Shown here: piece after piece, positions 8,408-16,037 of the stretch
Layout of the letters: each line of letters starts with the position of its first letter
How positions within the stretch are numbered: position 1 is the first letter of the stretch
Origin: Proteobacteria bacterium SG_bin4
GTDB lineage: Bacteria > Pseudomonadota > Gammaproteobacteria > Burkholderiales > Nitrosomonadaceae
Assembly (NCBI GenBank): GCA_002083395.1
Contig: LWDH01000010.1
Span: forward strand, 1 to 18,714
Direction: 5' to 3'
Length of the DNA: 18,714 nt
Made by a program: the position numbers and the translations under genes
Notes under the pieces: model-generated
What the model was told of the DNA's origin: nothing
The model's database searches: none
What the model saw: the letters and a program-made list of their open reading frames with translations, nothing else

Positions 8408-8442
8408 AAATAAAAAGGCCGGTTGTAACGTTACAACCGGCC
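8408..8442 (-). terminator. Palindromic terminator of the copper-protein operon
   Basis: Positions 8417-8442 form a perfect 26-bp palindrome (GGCCGGTTGTAAC and its reverse complement). Read on the minus strand, the hairpin is followed at once by TTTTTATTTG. It lies 28 bp after the stop of the cupredoxin gene, so it should end the multicopper oxidase-cupredoxin transcript. Confidence 0.88.
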
Positions 8443-8470
8443 AGTGAGTATCGATCCGGAATTTACTATC

Positions 8471-9466
8471 CTACGATTTATTTTCTTTGTTGCGGCGCAA
8501 CGGGATTTTACGGATCAACGGAACGCAGAATAATCCCAACAGCAAACCGGCCAGCATCATGCCATACGTTTGTAAATTGTTAGTAGTAAATTGCGTGATC
8601 TGTCTGACCATTTTGCTTTGCTCGGCTTTATCCGCGAGCTTCGGCAAGTTCTCCGCTTCGTAGGTATCGTTGATATTGTAAGGGGTTAATCCCGGGATGC
8701 CCGGTATATCCGTCCCGCCTTTTCCAACGACCAGTTGCGCTTTCATGCCTTTTTCCATGTGATGGGAGATATCGCAGTGGACCAGGTAGGTATCGTCCCC
8801 GCCAGGCACAATGATCGTGCCGGATACCGTTTTGGGGCCGGTTACTTCCAGATGGAACATACCGTATTTGTACAGATACTTAGGCAGCCCGTGCATCATG
8901 AATTGATGGCGGATATTGTCTTCATTCATGAAATGAAACGTGACTTTTGCACACGGTTTGACACGCCACTCTTGCTGATCAAAAGCGAAAGCGGTTCCGG
9001 GAAATTTCGCGGAATATTTTCTGCCGGCACGGACGGTAATTTCCACTTCTTCGGAAATGCTGCGGCAACTGCTTGGTAATTGATCCAGATTTTGCCCCAT
9101 GATCATCGTGCCTTCGTGATCCATCATATGGTCGTGATCCATGTGATGGTGGTGGTGCATGTCGCCGTGTTCCGTCGCTTGCACGCCGTGTGTGCTGTGA
9201 TCGACGTTATGATCATGCTCATGGTCGCTGTGATCCATTTTTGAATGATCGATGGCGGCGCCGCTTTGCTGACTCATGCTGTGACCGCTATGATCATGTC
9301 CGTCATGACTCATGTCATGGCCGCTATGGTCATGCGCATCCTGTTCCGTTGTTTTGTGACTGCTATGATCGTGTTCGCTAGGTTTGGTTGATTGCTGCGC
9401 ATAACTGTTCATGCTAATAGCAAAAATACCGGCGATTAAGTAAGTAAGAGTTGTAGTCTTAGCCAT
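8471..9466 (-). CDS. His-rich membrane-anchored cupredoxin
   Basis: The 331-residue precursor has a signal peptide (cut near Ala23), a His/Asp/Met-rich region at 31-120 with 26 histidines, a cupredoxin domain at about 130-250 and one membrane helix at about 301-318 followed by a basic tail. This topology places the body in the periplasm. Candidate type 1 copper ligands are His187 (NIRHQF), Cys231, His236 and Met241. The Cys-x4-His-x4-Met spacing is that of multicopper oxidases, but the block reads HCD where oxidases have HCH, so no trinuclear site is expected. The His-rich arm probably binds several Cu or other metal ions. The ATG overlaps the oxidase stop by one base (TAATG), which suggests translational coupling and joint function, perhaps electron transfer or copper delivery. 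It is not a known named protein to me. Confidence 0.8.
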   Translation of the reverse strand: MAKTTTLTYLIAGIFAISMNSYAQQSTKPSEHDHSSHKTTEQDAHDHSGHDMSHDGHDHSGHSMSQQSGAAIDHSKMDHSDHEHDHNVDHSTHGVQATEHGDMHHHHHMDHDHMMDHEGTMIMGQNLDQLPSSCRSISEEVEITVRAGRKYSAKFPGTAFAFDQQEWRVKPCAKVTFHFMNEDNIRHQFMMHGLPKYLYKYGMFHLEVTGPKTVSGTIIVPGGDDTYLVHCDISHHMEKGMKAQLVVGKGGTDIPGIPGLTPYNINDTYEAENLPKLADKAEQSKMVRQITQFTTNNLQTYGMMLAGLLLGLFCVPLIRKIPLRRNKENKS

Positions 9467-11175
9467 TATTGATTACCCCCTTTAGGGCTTCTTAAACGTG
9501 AAACGGCCGCTAACGTGCTTTGTTTGATATGTTCCCGCTTGGCGAAAACCAGATAGATTAGCAGCCCTGCCAATAGGCCAATAAATGCATAGATCGCTGA
9601 AGTTTGCCCGGCAGGTGTCAACCCTTCGCGTTCGCCCGGTGATCCGAGACTTGCCCAATCGTCAAGGTCCTGCCAGATCGGATACCTTCTTTGGTAATAT
9701 TCCTTGGTAAAATATTCACTCAAGTCGATGCCGAAATGACTGACTTTGGGCAGGCCGTTGCCATTCAAATAGGATTTGTAAACAATCGAACTCATACTGC
9801 CACCCTCGGCCATGCCGTTAGTGGTAATCCCTTTTTCACGGTGATCGTGGATCAACCAATCGCCTTCACCATAACTGTGTTTGCCGTCATCGATAGTTTC
9901 TAATTTAAGATCAAGTCGTTGCGCTGGCGCCATGTCAAAGACATCGCGCATGATCTGCGCAACCGGATTGTGCTCAACGCCATCATAATGCGTGATCGTG
10001 GCATGATGTCCGTGCGTATGGACGGCGATCAGTTCGCCACCGCTATTCAACATGCGTAGTTTGATCTTTTGATCCTGTTCCACGATGATCAGCGATTCCC
10101 TAAGCGTGTAAGGGAAAGATAAACCGTTTAACGTGTAATAATCTTCGCTGGCATCGGTAATGTCGTAACGCTGATTCATGTCACGAGCAATCAACCGGGG
10201 ATCGTTATACTTTTGAATGATTTCACCCAGCTCTTTATCCATCGCGTGATAATGCAGATCATATTCCTGATCGTATTGCTCTTTAACTGCGACGGATGGG
10301 TGGCGGACATGGCCAGCGCCGATGTTCAAAGTTTGCAGCCAGTTATTCGGCCGGTTTTCTTCGATGACGATCATACCGGCCAGCCCCATTGCCAAATGGG
10401 TATGCGTTTGCACATGGCAGTGATAAAACATCGTTCCTGGTTGGCGCGCTTGGAATTGGTAAACGCGGCGTTCGCCAGGCATCAATTCTTTTTCGCTGGT
10501 TTGCGGCACGCCGTCTTGACCGCCATGCTCACCGTGTGAGAAAGGGTGATCAACACCGTGCAAGTGGATGCTATGGGGGAAATAATGCGTATTTTCCAAT
10601 ACGATTTGTACAATATCACCCACTTCAACGCGGATAACCGGGGATGGCAATCTTAGCAAGGGGTTGGCTCTGACACTTTCGAAATTTTCGGTCGACATAC
10701 CGCTGGTTTTAGGAGCGAATACCCATGCTCCAGGCTGAATCCCGGGTGCAATGTCGAATGTCGGTACCAATCCCGGGAAATCAGGTGATTTGCCGTTCAA
10801 TTCCATGATTTCCAGTTTGATGATGATTCTGTCAGGGTCGCCATCGCCGTCCAAATCGTCGGTTTTTATAATGGCATCCGGTGACAAACCGGTTTTCATC
10901 AGAGTATCCATCGAAATATTATTGGTGCCCTTGACCGCCGCTGCGATCCACGCCGGATTATCCGGGCTGCAACCAGGTGATGCTTCAATTTTCACGCCTT
11001 CAATTTCTTGTGCTTCACGCCAAGCAGGTGAAATAATCGGGTCGCATGGCTCCTCCGAGGTTAGAGCAGCCGGATCAACTTTTACCGTACTGGGCAACTT
11101 CAGTGATGCTTGCGCGGTTATTGCAGTTGACATGAAAAATGAAGTCAATAGGGCAATAAATATAGGGTTAGGCAT
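9466..11175 (-). CDS. Membrane-anchored two-domain multicopper oxidase (type 1 Cu in domain 1)
   Basis: The 569-residue precursor has a signal peptide ending near Ala21-Ala23, an unusual N-terminal region to about 170 that holds a DxDxDG calcium-type loop (107-112), two cupredoxin domains, and a membrane helix at about 526-545. All four HxH motifs of a trinuclear copper cluster are present: HLH (204-206), HCH (252-254), HTH (386-388) and HDH (443-445). Type 1 ligands His201, Cys253, His258 and Met263 are all in the first domain, while the second lacks the cysteine (HDH). This is the type C two-domain arrangement known from the Nitrosomonas europaea blue copper oxidase. It should oxidise a periplasmic substrate and reduce oxygen; the substrate (Cu(I), nitrogen oxides or phenolics) is unknown. 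AAAGGTG (11183-11189) precedes the ATG. The cupredoxin is cotranscribed. Confidence 0.83.
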   Translation of the reverse strand: MPNPIFIALLTSFFMSTAITAQASLKLPSTVKVDPAALTSEEPCDPIISPAWREAQEIEGVKIEASPGCSPDNPAWIAAAVKGTNNISMDTLMKTGLSPDAIIKTDDLDGDGDPDRIIIKLEIMELNGKSPDFPGLVPTFDIAPGIQPGAWVFAPKTSGMSTENFESVRANPLLRLPSPVIRVEVGDIVQIVLENTHYFPHSIHLHGVDHPFSHGEHGGQDGVPQTSEKELMPGERRVYQFQARQPGTMFYHCHVQTHTHLAMGLAGMIVIEENRPNNWLQTLNIGAGHVRHPSVAVKEQYDQEYDLHYHAMDKELGEIIQKYNDPRLIARDMNQRYDITDASEDYYTLNGLSFPYTLRESLIIVEQDQKIKLRMLNSGGELIAVHTHGHHATITHYDGVEHNPVAQIMRDVFDMAPAQRLDLKLETIDDGKHSYGEGDWLIHDHREKGITTNGMAEGGSMSSIVYKSYLNGNGLPKVSHFGIDLSEYFTKEYYQRRYPIWQDLDDWASLGSPGEREGLTPAGQTSAIYAFIGLLAGLLIYLVFAKREHIKQSTLAAVSRLRSPKGGNQ

Positions 11176-11485
11176 ATCAACGCACCTTTAGAATTAATCT
11201 AATCACAATAAATAATTTTTAACCGGGTTGTGCAATTCTTTAACTTAGGTATCAAGTTCCAATAGCCAAGATTTACTGCCAGGGACAGTTCTAAAAGAAT
11301 AAAATTCGTGTAGCAGCGTATTCACAGGCAGGCGGAATTACGAGGAATGTTTTTTCTTTACATGTGCAATACTTCATCATCTATCACGCTATTGTAATAG
11401 ATTATTATACAGAACCCTATTATGGTTTTGTGGTTTTCCATTATCGAATTGATGTTAAATTTTAATTCTTGAAGAAGATTTCCGG
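11176..11485. promoter_or_regulatory. Divergent promoter region between oxidase operon and efflux adaptor
   Basis: This AT-rich gap of 310 bp holds no gene. It must supply promoters for both directions. A dyad AACTT/AAGTT with a 7-nt centre lies at 11242-11258, about 70 bp upstream of the oxidase start, and CTATT/AATAG lies near 11390-11401 on the adaptor side. Neither matches a copper-response operator (CueR- or CopR-type) that I can recognise. For the adaptor, TTTACA at 11357-11362 is a possible -35 box with only a weak -10 partner. Confidence 0.35.
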
Positions 11486-12673
11486 GTGACGAATCATTAT
11501 TTTTTAATTGCTGGAATTCACCAGCAATATTTGCAGATTTTCAAGTTAATACCGAGGGGAAATGTAATTTCTCTTGGATGTTGCTTGATTATTTTTCTGC
11601 TCGCTGCTTGCAATGCGAGTGATACAAAACAGACAAAAGCACCTTCTAACTCTGCTATCGCAGTTACCTATATTACAGCGCAACCGGTTGATCTTCCGGT
11701 GAGCCTCGAAACAATCGCGCAGGCGGAGGGCGCGAGAGATGTGGAGATCCGCCCACGGGTAAGCGGGATTATCCTCAAGCGCCTGTTTGCGGAAGGATCC
11801 GAGGTGGAAGCGGGCGAAACGCTGTATCTCATTGATCCGGAACCTTTCCAGAATGCCTTGGCTGAAGCTAAAGCGGAATTTCGTGAACAGGATGTGCGTG
11901 TTATGCGGGCTAAAAGCGATGAGCAACGTCAACGGCAATTATTGGCGCAGAACTTCGTTAGTCAGCGGGCTTATGATTTGGCCACCGCGGATCTGGCGAT
12001 AGCATTAGCCGGCTTGCAAGCAGCAAAGGTTCGTGTTCAGCAAGCGGAACTCAATTTGTCGTACACCGCAGTCAAGGCGCCTATTCATGGTGTTACGGGC
12101 CGGTCGCTTTTTTCCGAGGGTGCATTGGTATCGGCTAATAGCAGCGTGTTAACGACACTGGTGCAATTAACTCCAATCTGGGTGCGATTCAGTTTCTCGG
12201 ATAATGAGTTAACGAAATTCGGCGGCCATTTACATAGCAATAACGTTGAGAAAGTCATCATGATTTTACCGGATGGTTCCGAGTATCAGCAGGAAGGGGA
12301 AATTAATTTCGCCGCCAGTAAAATTGATTCGTTGCTGGGTACACAACAATTACGTGCAACTTTCGATAATGCCGATCAACGCATTCTACCTGGCCAATTT
12401 GTGCGTGTACGTGTGATTGCAAGGGAATCCAGAGCAGTTTTCGTGGTGCCGCAGGTTGCGGTATTGACTTCCGATTTTGGACGGTATGTTTATGTAATTG
12501 ATGACGCTAATACGGTTATGCAGCGGCCGGTAACCGTAGGAGATTGGATCGGCAAGGATTGGATAATCATGGATGGGCTGAAAACCGGTGATCGCGTTGT
12601 AGTTGATAATCTCATCAAATTAGCGCCTGGAAAGCATGTGGCACCGCAATTAAAAGAAACTGCTTCTTCTTAA
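11486..12673 (+). CDS. RND-type efflux membrane fusion lipoprotein (periplasmic adaptor), orphan
   Basis: The protein has up to 395 residues and resembles the AcrA/MexA adaptors that link an inner-membrane pump to an outer-membrane channel. A lipobox LAAC with Cys42 predicts a lipoprotein. The barrel-sandwich half motif IRPRVSGIILKRLFAEGSEV (89-108), an alpha-hairpin at about 122-190, the second lipoyl half ending YTAVKAPI (193-200) and a beta-barrel to about 320 appear in normal order. GTG at 11486 has GAAGAAG eight nt upstream; the 41 residues before Cys42 are long, and a TTG at 11531 would give a more typical signal peptide but lacks a ribosome site. No RND pump follows; the next gene is convergent, 27 bp away. 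It may serve a pump encoded elsewhere, or one that exports copper, given the neighbouring oxidase. Confidence 0.85.
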   Translation: MTNHYFLIAGIHQQYLQIFKLIPRGNVISLGCCLIIFLLAACNASDTKQTKAPSNSAIAVTYITAQPVDLPVSLETIAQAEGARDVEIRPRVSGIILKRLFAEGSEVEAGETLYLIDPEPFQNALAEAKAEFREQDVRVMRAKSDEQRQRQLLAQNFVSQRAYDLATADLAIALAGLQAAKVRVQQAELNLSYTAVKAPIHGVTGRSLFSEGALVSANSSVLTTLVQLTPIWVRFSFSDNELTKFGGHLHSNNVEKVIMILPDGSEYQQEGEINFAASKIDSLLGTQQLRATFDNADQRILPGQFVRVRVIARESRAVFVVPQVAVLTSDFGRYVYVIDDANTVMQRPVTVGDWIGKDWIIMDGLKTGDRVVVDNLIKLAPGKHVAPQLKETASS

Positions 12674-12700
12674 GTTTCATATATATAAAACAAATCATCC

Positions 12701-14269
12701 TCAAGGCATGATATAAAATTCGCCAGTGAATCCGGCAATCGGTATTTTTCTATAGTTATTGGCTATCGCATATTCAATCAGAGGCTGATTTAAAGCTGTC
12801 AAGTCTCCGTCTTCATTAGAACCGATAATAATCGCTGCGGGCGGGTCTTTGGAAAACAGTTCACTGAGACTGTTTGCCGAAGTTCCAACAAAGTGATCTC
12901 GCTGCTGAGCGGTAAGTAGATCGCCAATTCTGTATAGAAACGGACCAGTTGAAAATTCTGGATAAATCGAAAGGTTTGACTCTAAAGCGTACAGGGGTGA
13001 TAAAGAAGCAATCTTACGATCAGTACCGATATTATTTTCCAGAAGTGCAATTCGCATATTTGTGGAGATAGCCTGTAATTTGAGGGCGGTCCAAGATTCT
13101 TCGTGAGATAGACGAGATATGAACGTAAGAAAACTCGGCCCATTGTATACAGTGGTTATGAATAATAAAATAATAATCAAACGTTTATGTATTGTTGATA
13201 TTTTTCCTGAGTCGGTCGCAAAAGAAAAAATGAGTAGAATGAATAAGAAACTTATGGGTATTGAATAATAATGTGACCAGGTAGGCGTTGGAATCAGTGC
13301 TGTTACAATCGCGATTAAAACCAGGAAGAAAGTTAGCGTTGTTCCCGCAGGTAGTTGTTGATAAGTTTCTCTCATTGACTGAAAGATCCTGACGGATAAT
13401 CCAAACCCGAGAGAAATAGCCAGCAGAAGAATCAGGTTGTCAGATTTGAAAAAATGCCTGTATGCATATTGCAGTTTTGAATGTAAGGACATTGGCCCAT
13501 CAAACTCAGTTATCTGCCGCCATTGGGTATTGAAATTATGAAATCCGAGATTGTTAAAGATGAAGGATTCTAGATCGGAAATGAACAGCAGAACGGGAAG
13601 TAATCCAATGATGATTCCGGTTAGATAAAAAAGAATACACAGAATACTTTTTCTATAATTTTCGGATGAGTTTTTGTTCCATAGCATGAAGCAAATGATC
13701 ATCATTGCAAATGGTGCGGTCAATGTTGCGAAAGTGAGTTTTGTTCCGATCGCAAGAGCGAGGAAGATACCGGCAAACATGATGCCAAGAAGCTTGATCC
13801 GATTCTCGAAAAACGAAATATAAAATAGATAAAAGCTGATTATCGAAAACGCCACCGGCATAATGAAATTCGTGGCCAGCGCCGCTGAACTGAGAATGTT
13901 CAGGTTTAATAAAAACAGTATAACGATACCTAAGGAAAGAAATCGGTCATGCAAGATCCGGCGCGATAGCAAATACAAAACTAGGGACGCTAGAGTGAGA
14001 AAAAAAAGGCTAAATAGCTTGCCTATTAATAAATAATGCGATTCTATACCGAGAATTTTAAAAAGATTTCCATAGAGGATTGGAAGATAGGGCATCTGCA
14101 AATAAGCAAAATCTTGGTAGAGCGAGTAGCCTTTTGAAACAAAAATGCTGGCTGCGATATACATATGTTCATCGTACCAGAAGTAAGTCATATTCATTGA
14201 AACCGCACCAGCAATTGCTAACAAGAGGGTTGCGATTAAGTACCAAAATGCAAGTTTGTCGGTTTTCAT
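12701..14269 (-). CDS. GT-C/GT39-type polyprenyl-phosphate-sugar glycosyltransferase
   Basis: The 522-residue protein has roughly ten or more hydrophobic membrane segments up to about residue 375 and a soluble C-terminal domain of about 130 residues. After the first helix comes WYDEHMY with Asp33-Glu34, the acidic pair characteristic of GT-C enzymes of the protein-mannosyltransferase/ArnT type, followed by GYSLYQDFAYLQMPYLPILYG, a pattern common in this superfamily. Such enzymes take a sugar from a polyprenyl phosphate on the outer face of the inner membrane and add it to a glycan, lipid or protein. It lies 263 bp downstream of the PAP2 and UbiA genes in the same direction, so it is a candidate user of the arabinofuranose donor. 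The gene looks more AT-rich than its neighbours. Acceptor and sugar are not shown by the sequence. Confidence 0.72.
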   Translation of the reverse strand: MKTDKLAFWYLIATLLLAIAGAVSMNMTYFWYDEHMYIAASIFVSKGYSLYQDFAYLQMPYLPILYGNLFKILGIESHYLLIGKLFSLFFLTLASLVLYLLSRRILHDRFLSLGIVILFLLNLNILSSAALATNFIMPVAFSIISFYLFYISFFENRIKLLGIMFAGIFLALAIGTKLTFATLTAPFAMMIICFMLWNKNSSENYRKSILCILFYLTGIIIGLLPVLLFISDLESFIFNNLGFHNFNTQWRQITEFDGPMSLHSKLQYAYRHFFKSDNLILLLAISLGFGLSVRIFQSMRETYQQLPAGTTLTFFLVLIAIVTALIPTPTWSHYYSIPISFLFILLIFSFATDSGKISTIHKRLIIILLFITTVYNGPSFLTFISRLSHEESWTALKLQAISTNMRIALLENNIGTDRKIASLSPLYALESNLSIYPEFSTGPFLYRIGDLLTAQQRDHFVGTSANSLSELFSKDPPAAIIIGSNEDGDLTALNQPLIEYAIANNYRKIPIAGFTGEFYIMP

Positions 14270-14294
14270 TTCGTAAGTTTCCCGGATTTCGATG

Positions 14295-14314
14295 AGCGAT
14301 GTTAAATGATCGCT
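14295..14314. repeat. Short inverted repeat upstream of the GT-C gene
   Basis: AGCGAT (14295-14300) and ATCGCT (14309-14314) are exact reverse complements around GTTAAATG. They lie 26-45 bp upstream of the glycosyltransferase start, where an operator or promoter element would be expected. The evidence is layout only. Confidence 0.25.
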
Positions 14315-14532
14315 GTTATGCTCTAATCAATTTTCTGTCAAGGTGGCGATGTCGATTTGAATGTTTAGAACTATCTTCTTTAAGTTTCAAGGAAATACCG
14401 ATTAGTTGACTGCACGAACGAAACGCATTGCGGCGTAGTACCCACCTTGTCTATCGGATAGATATGTTTCAGCTGTTGTGTTCTAAGTGCTTCGCATACT
14501 GTTTTGTTCGTTGTATTCAGCGTATTTCTAGT

Positions 14533-14949
14533 TCAATTTAAAATCATAGCAACAACTGTTGCTACCGCAATACCCACCAAAATACCCGCAACGATTTCGA
14601 TGCGAGTATGGCCCATGCGCTCTCGCAGGGCTTGGTGATCCGGCATGGCGATCGCCAGCTTGTTGATAACTGCAGCGTGCTTTCCAACTTGGCGACGTAG
14701 ACTATTGGCGTCCAGTATTACAATGAACGCAAGCGTTAAGGCCACTCCAAAAGCGGGGTGAGCGATGCCTTCTTTAAGCGCAATGAGAGCGGCCATGCTG
14801 CTGACAATGGCGCTATGATTGCTTGGCAAACCGCCATAACCGATTTGACCGAATGCCAGTTGTTTCGCTTTGAGGCTATTAATAATAAATTTCAGGCTGC
14901 CAGCCGTTAACCAAGCAAGAAATGGCGTTAATGCATAAGAAAAGTCCAT
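14533..14949 (-). CDS. Divergent PAP2 family phosphatase (candidate polyprenyl phosphoribose 5-phosphatase)
   Basis: The 138-residue membrane protein matches the divergent PAP2 (DUF212) family. Conserved blocks are YGGLPSNHSA (38-47), Asp80 in ILDANS, RRQVGKHA (85-92) and LRERMGHTRIE (108-118). It has about four membrane segments and is of normal family length. In mycobacteria the PAP2 protein Rv3807c sits next to the UbiA-type transferase and is assigned the removal of the 5-phosphate from polyprenylphosphoryl-5-phosphoribose. The same job is inferred here because the gene starts 12 nt after the UbiA stop codon. AAGGA lies about nine nt before the ATG. DUF212 proteins also occur outside this pathway, so the substrate rests on context. 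Confidence 0.78.
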   Translation of the reverse strand: MDFSYALTPFLAWLTAGSLKFIINSLKAKQLAFGQIGYGGLPSNHSAIVSSMAALIALKEGIAHPAFGVALTLAFIVILDANSLRRQVGKHAAVINKLAIAMPDHQALRERMGHTRIEIVAGILVGIAVATVVAMILN

Positions 14950-14961
14950 ATAGTTATATCC

Positions 14962-15840
14962 TTAAACCGGCCAGAGAGCCCAGCTGCACGCAGCAACCCA
15001 AAGCGCAACCGTGAGCAGTAATTGCCAGTCCGTTAATAATGCATCAGTGGGTGATTCGCCGCCTTCGAATTTTTCTACGATATACCAATAGCGAAACATC
15101 CCGAACAATACCAAAGGTACAGTGATAACCAGTTGGGGTTTGGCCGACATTACGAACATGCTATAGAAAATCAGTGCACTGGTTGCTGAGATTTCAGCAT
15201 ATCGATCTACGAGCGATACCGAGTATTTTTCCAAAACCTTACGGCTTTTAACGCCTATCTGGCTCAATTCCTGGCGTCGTTTGACTGCCGCCAGGTAAAG
15301 GGCCAAACTGAGGGTGGTAATAAACATCCAGTCCGAAACTGGCACCGACAAGGCGATCGCACCCGCGTAGACTCTGAGCACAAAACCGATGGCAATGGTG
15401 AAAATATCCAATACCGGTTGATATTTTAGTATAAAGGTATAGGCCAGGTTGAGAACGAGGTAAACAACGATCACCCATACCACGTTTGAGAAGTAAAACC
15501 ACCCCCCGATTAATGATGCGTATAACACACCCAGTGTCAACAATGCAGTGGGAATCGTCACGGTACCGGCTGCCAGGGGGCGAGTTTTGGATTTTTTCGG
15601 GTGACGGCGATCATGCTCGATATCATGCAAATCATTGATAATATAAGTGGCAGAGGAAGCCAAACAGAACAGCAATGTTGCCAGCAATGCCTGTTGCACC
15701 GCTTCGGGATTAAGAAATTCACCGGTGAACAGAAGCGGGGCCAGGACAAAACTATTTTTTATCCATTGCTTCGGCCGCATGAGTTTAATTACACCGATCA
15801 TCTGCTGTGAAAACGTGTAGGTCTGTTTGGTATCGTTCAT
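14962..15840 (-). CDS. UbiA-family polyprenyl-phosphate 5-phosphoribosyltransferase (DPPR synthase)
   Basis: From the ATG at 15840 the protein has 292 residues with about nine hydrophobic membrane segments; an in-frame TTG at 15900 would add 20 residues with no better ribosome site. The first Asp-rich motif, NDLHDIEHDRRHPKKSKTRP at 69-88, has the ND-x2-D-x3-D form followed by HPxKxxRP that marks the phosphoribosyltransferase branch of the UbiA family (Mycobacterium Rv3806c, NoeC-like). The second is LDIFTIAIGFVLRVYAG at 145-161. The reaction joins PRPP to polyprenyl phosphate, the first committed step towards polyprenylphosphoryl arabinose. The HPxK element argues against ubiquinone or haem prenylation. 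It heads a minus-strand unit with the PAP2 phosphatase and lies divergent from gtrA-dprE1-dprE2. Confidence 0.88.
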   Translation of the reverse strand: MNDTKQTYTFSQQMIGVIKLMRPKQWIKNSFVLAPLLFTGEFLNPEAVQQALLATLLFCLASSATYIINDLHDIEHDRRHPKKSKTRPLAAGTVTIPTALLTLGVLYASLIGGWFYFSNVVWVIVVYLVLNLAYTFILKYQPVLDIFTIAIGFVLRVYAGAIALSVPVSDWMFITTLSLALYLAAVKRRQELSQIGVKSRKVLEKYSVSLVDRYAEISATSALIFYSMFVMSAKPQLVITVPLVLFGMFRYWYIVEKFEGGESPTDALLTDWQLLLTVALWVAACSWALWPV

Positions 15841-16037
15841 AGGTATGCGTTTTTTGATCCTGATATTATTGTTGGAGGTAATATCATTCTTTATTGTCAA
15901 TGGATAGGATTATTGCAGTATTTTTATTAATACTCAAAGTATTAGGGTGGCAATTGTAATAAAATAAGATTTTTTACAAGTTTTTTCCCATACACTTATA
16001 CCTGCAAGATCTTGCAGTTTAATTAAAATCTTACTTG
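15841..16037. promoter_or_regulatory. Divergent promoter region of the arabinofuranose-donor genes
   Basis: Both halves of the pathway read outward from here. On the + strand TTTACA (15973-15978), an 18-bp spacer and TATACC (15997-16002) form a possible promoter whose start point would fall inside the palindrome at 16002-16017. On the minus strand TTGCCA (15948-15953) and TAATAA (15924-15929), also 18 bp apart, form a possible promoter for the UbiA gene. An AGTATT/AATACT dyad lies between. These assignments were made by eye from -35/-10 similarity. Confidence 0.4.
16002..16017. promoter_or_regulatory. Perfect 16-bp palindrome, candidate operator
   Basis: CTGCAAGATCTTGCAG is fully self-complementary and lies 20 bp before the gtrA ATG, overlapping the proposed -10/start region. 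A palindrome with no loop and no T-run suits a dimeric repressor better than a terminator. The binding protein is unknown. Confidence 0.5.

Noticed and set aside
11176..11485. CueR- or CopR-type copper operator
   Set aside because: Expected because of the copper proteins, but no matching palindrome was seen; only a generic AACTT/AAGTT dyad is present.
14962..15840. Ubiquinone or haem O synthase (4-hydroxybenzoate or protohaem prenyltransferase)
   Set aside because: The HPxKxxRP extension of the first Asp-rich motif and the dprE1/dprE2 neighbours fit phosphoribosyl transfer better.
15900..15959. 19-codon hydrophobic peptide frame on the plus strand in the UbiA-gtrA gap, with GGAGG upstream
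   Set aside because: The GGAGG is over 20 nt from the ATG, and the frame lies before the proposed gtrA promoter; chance is the simpler reading.
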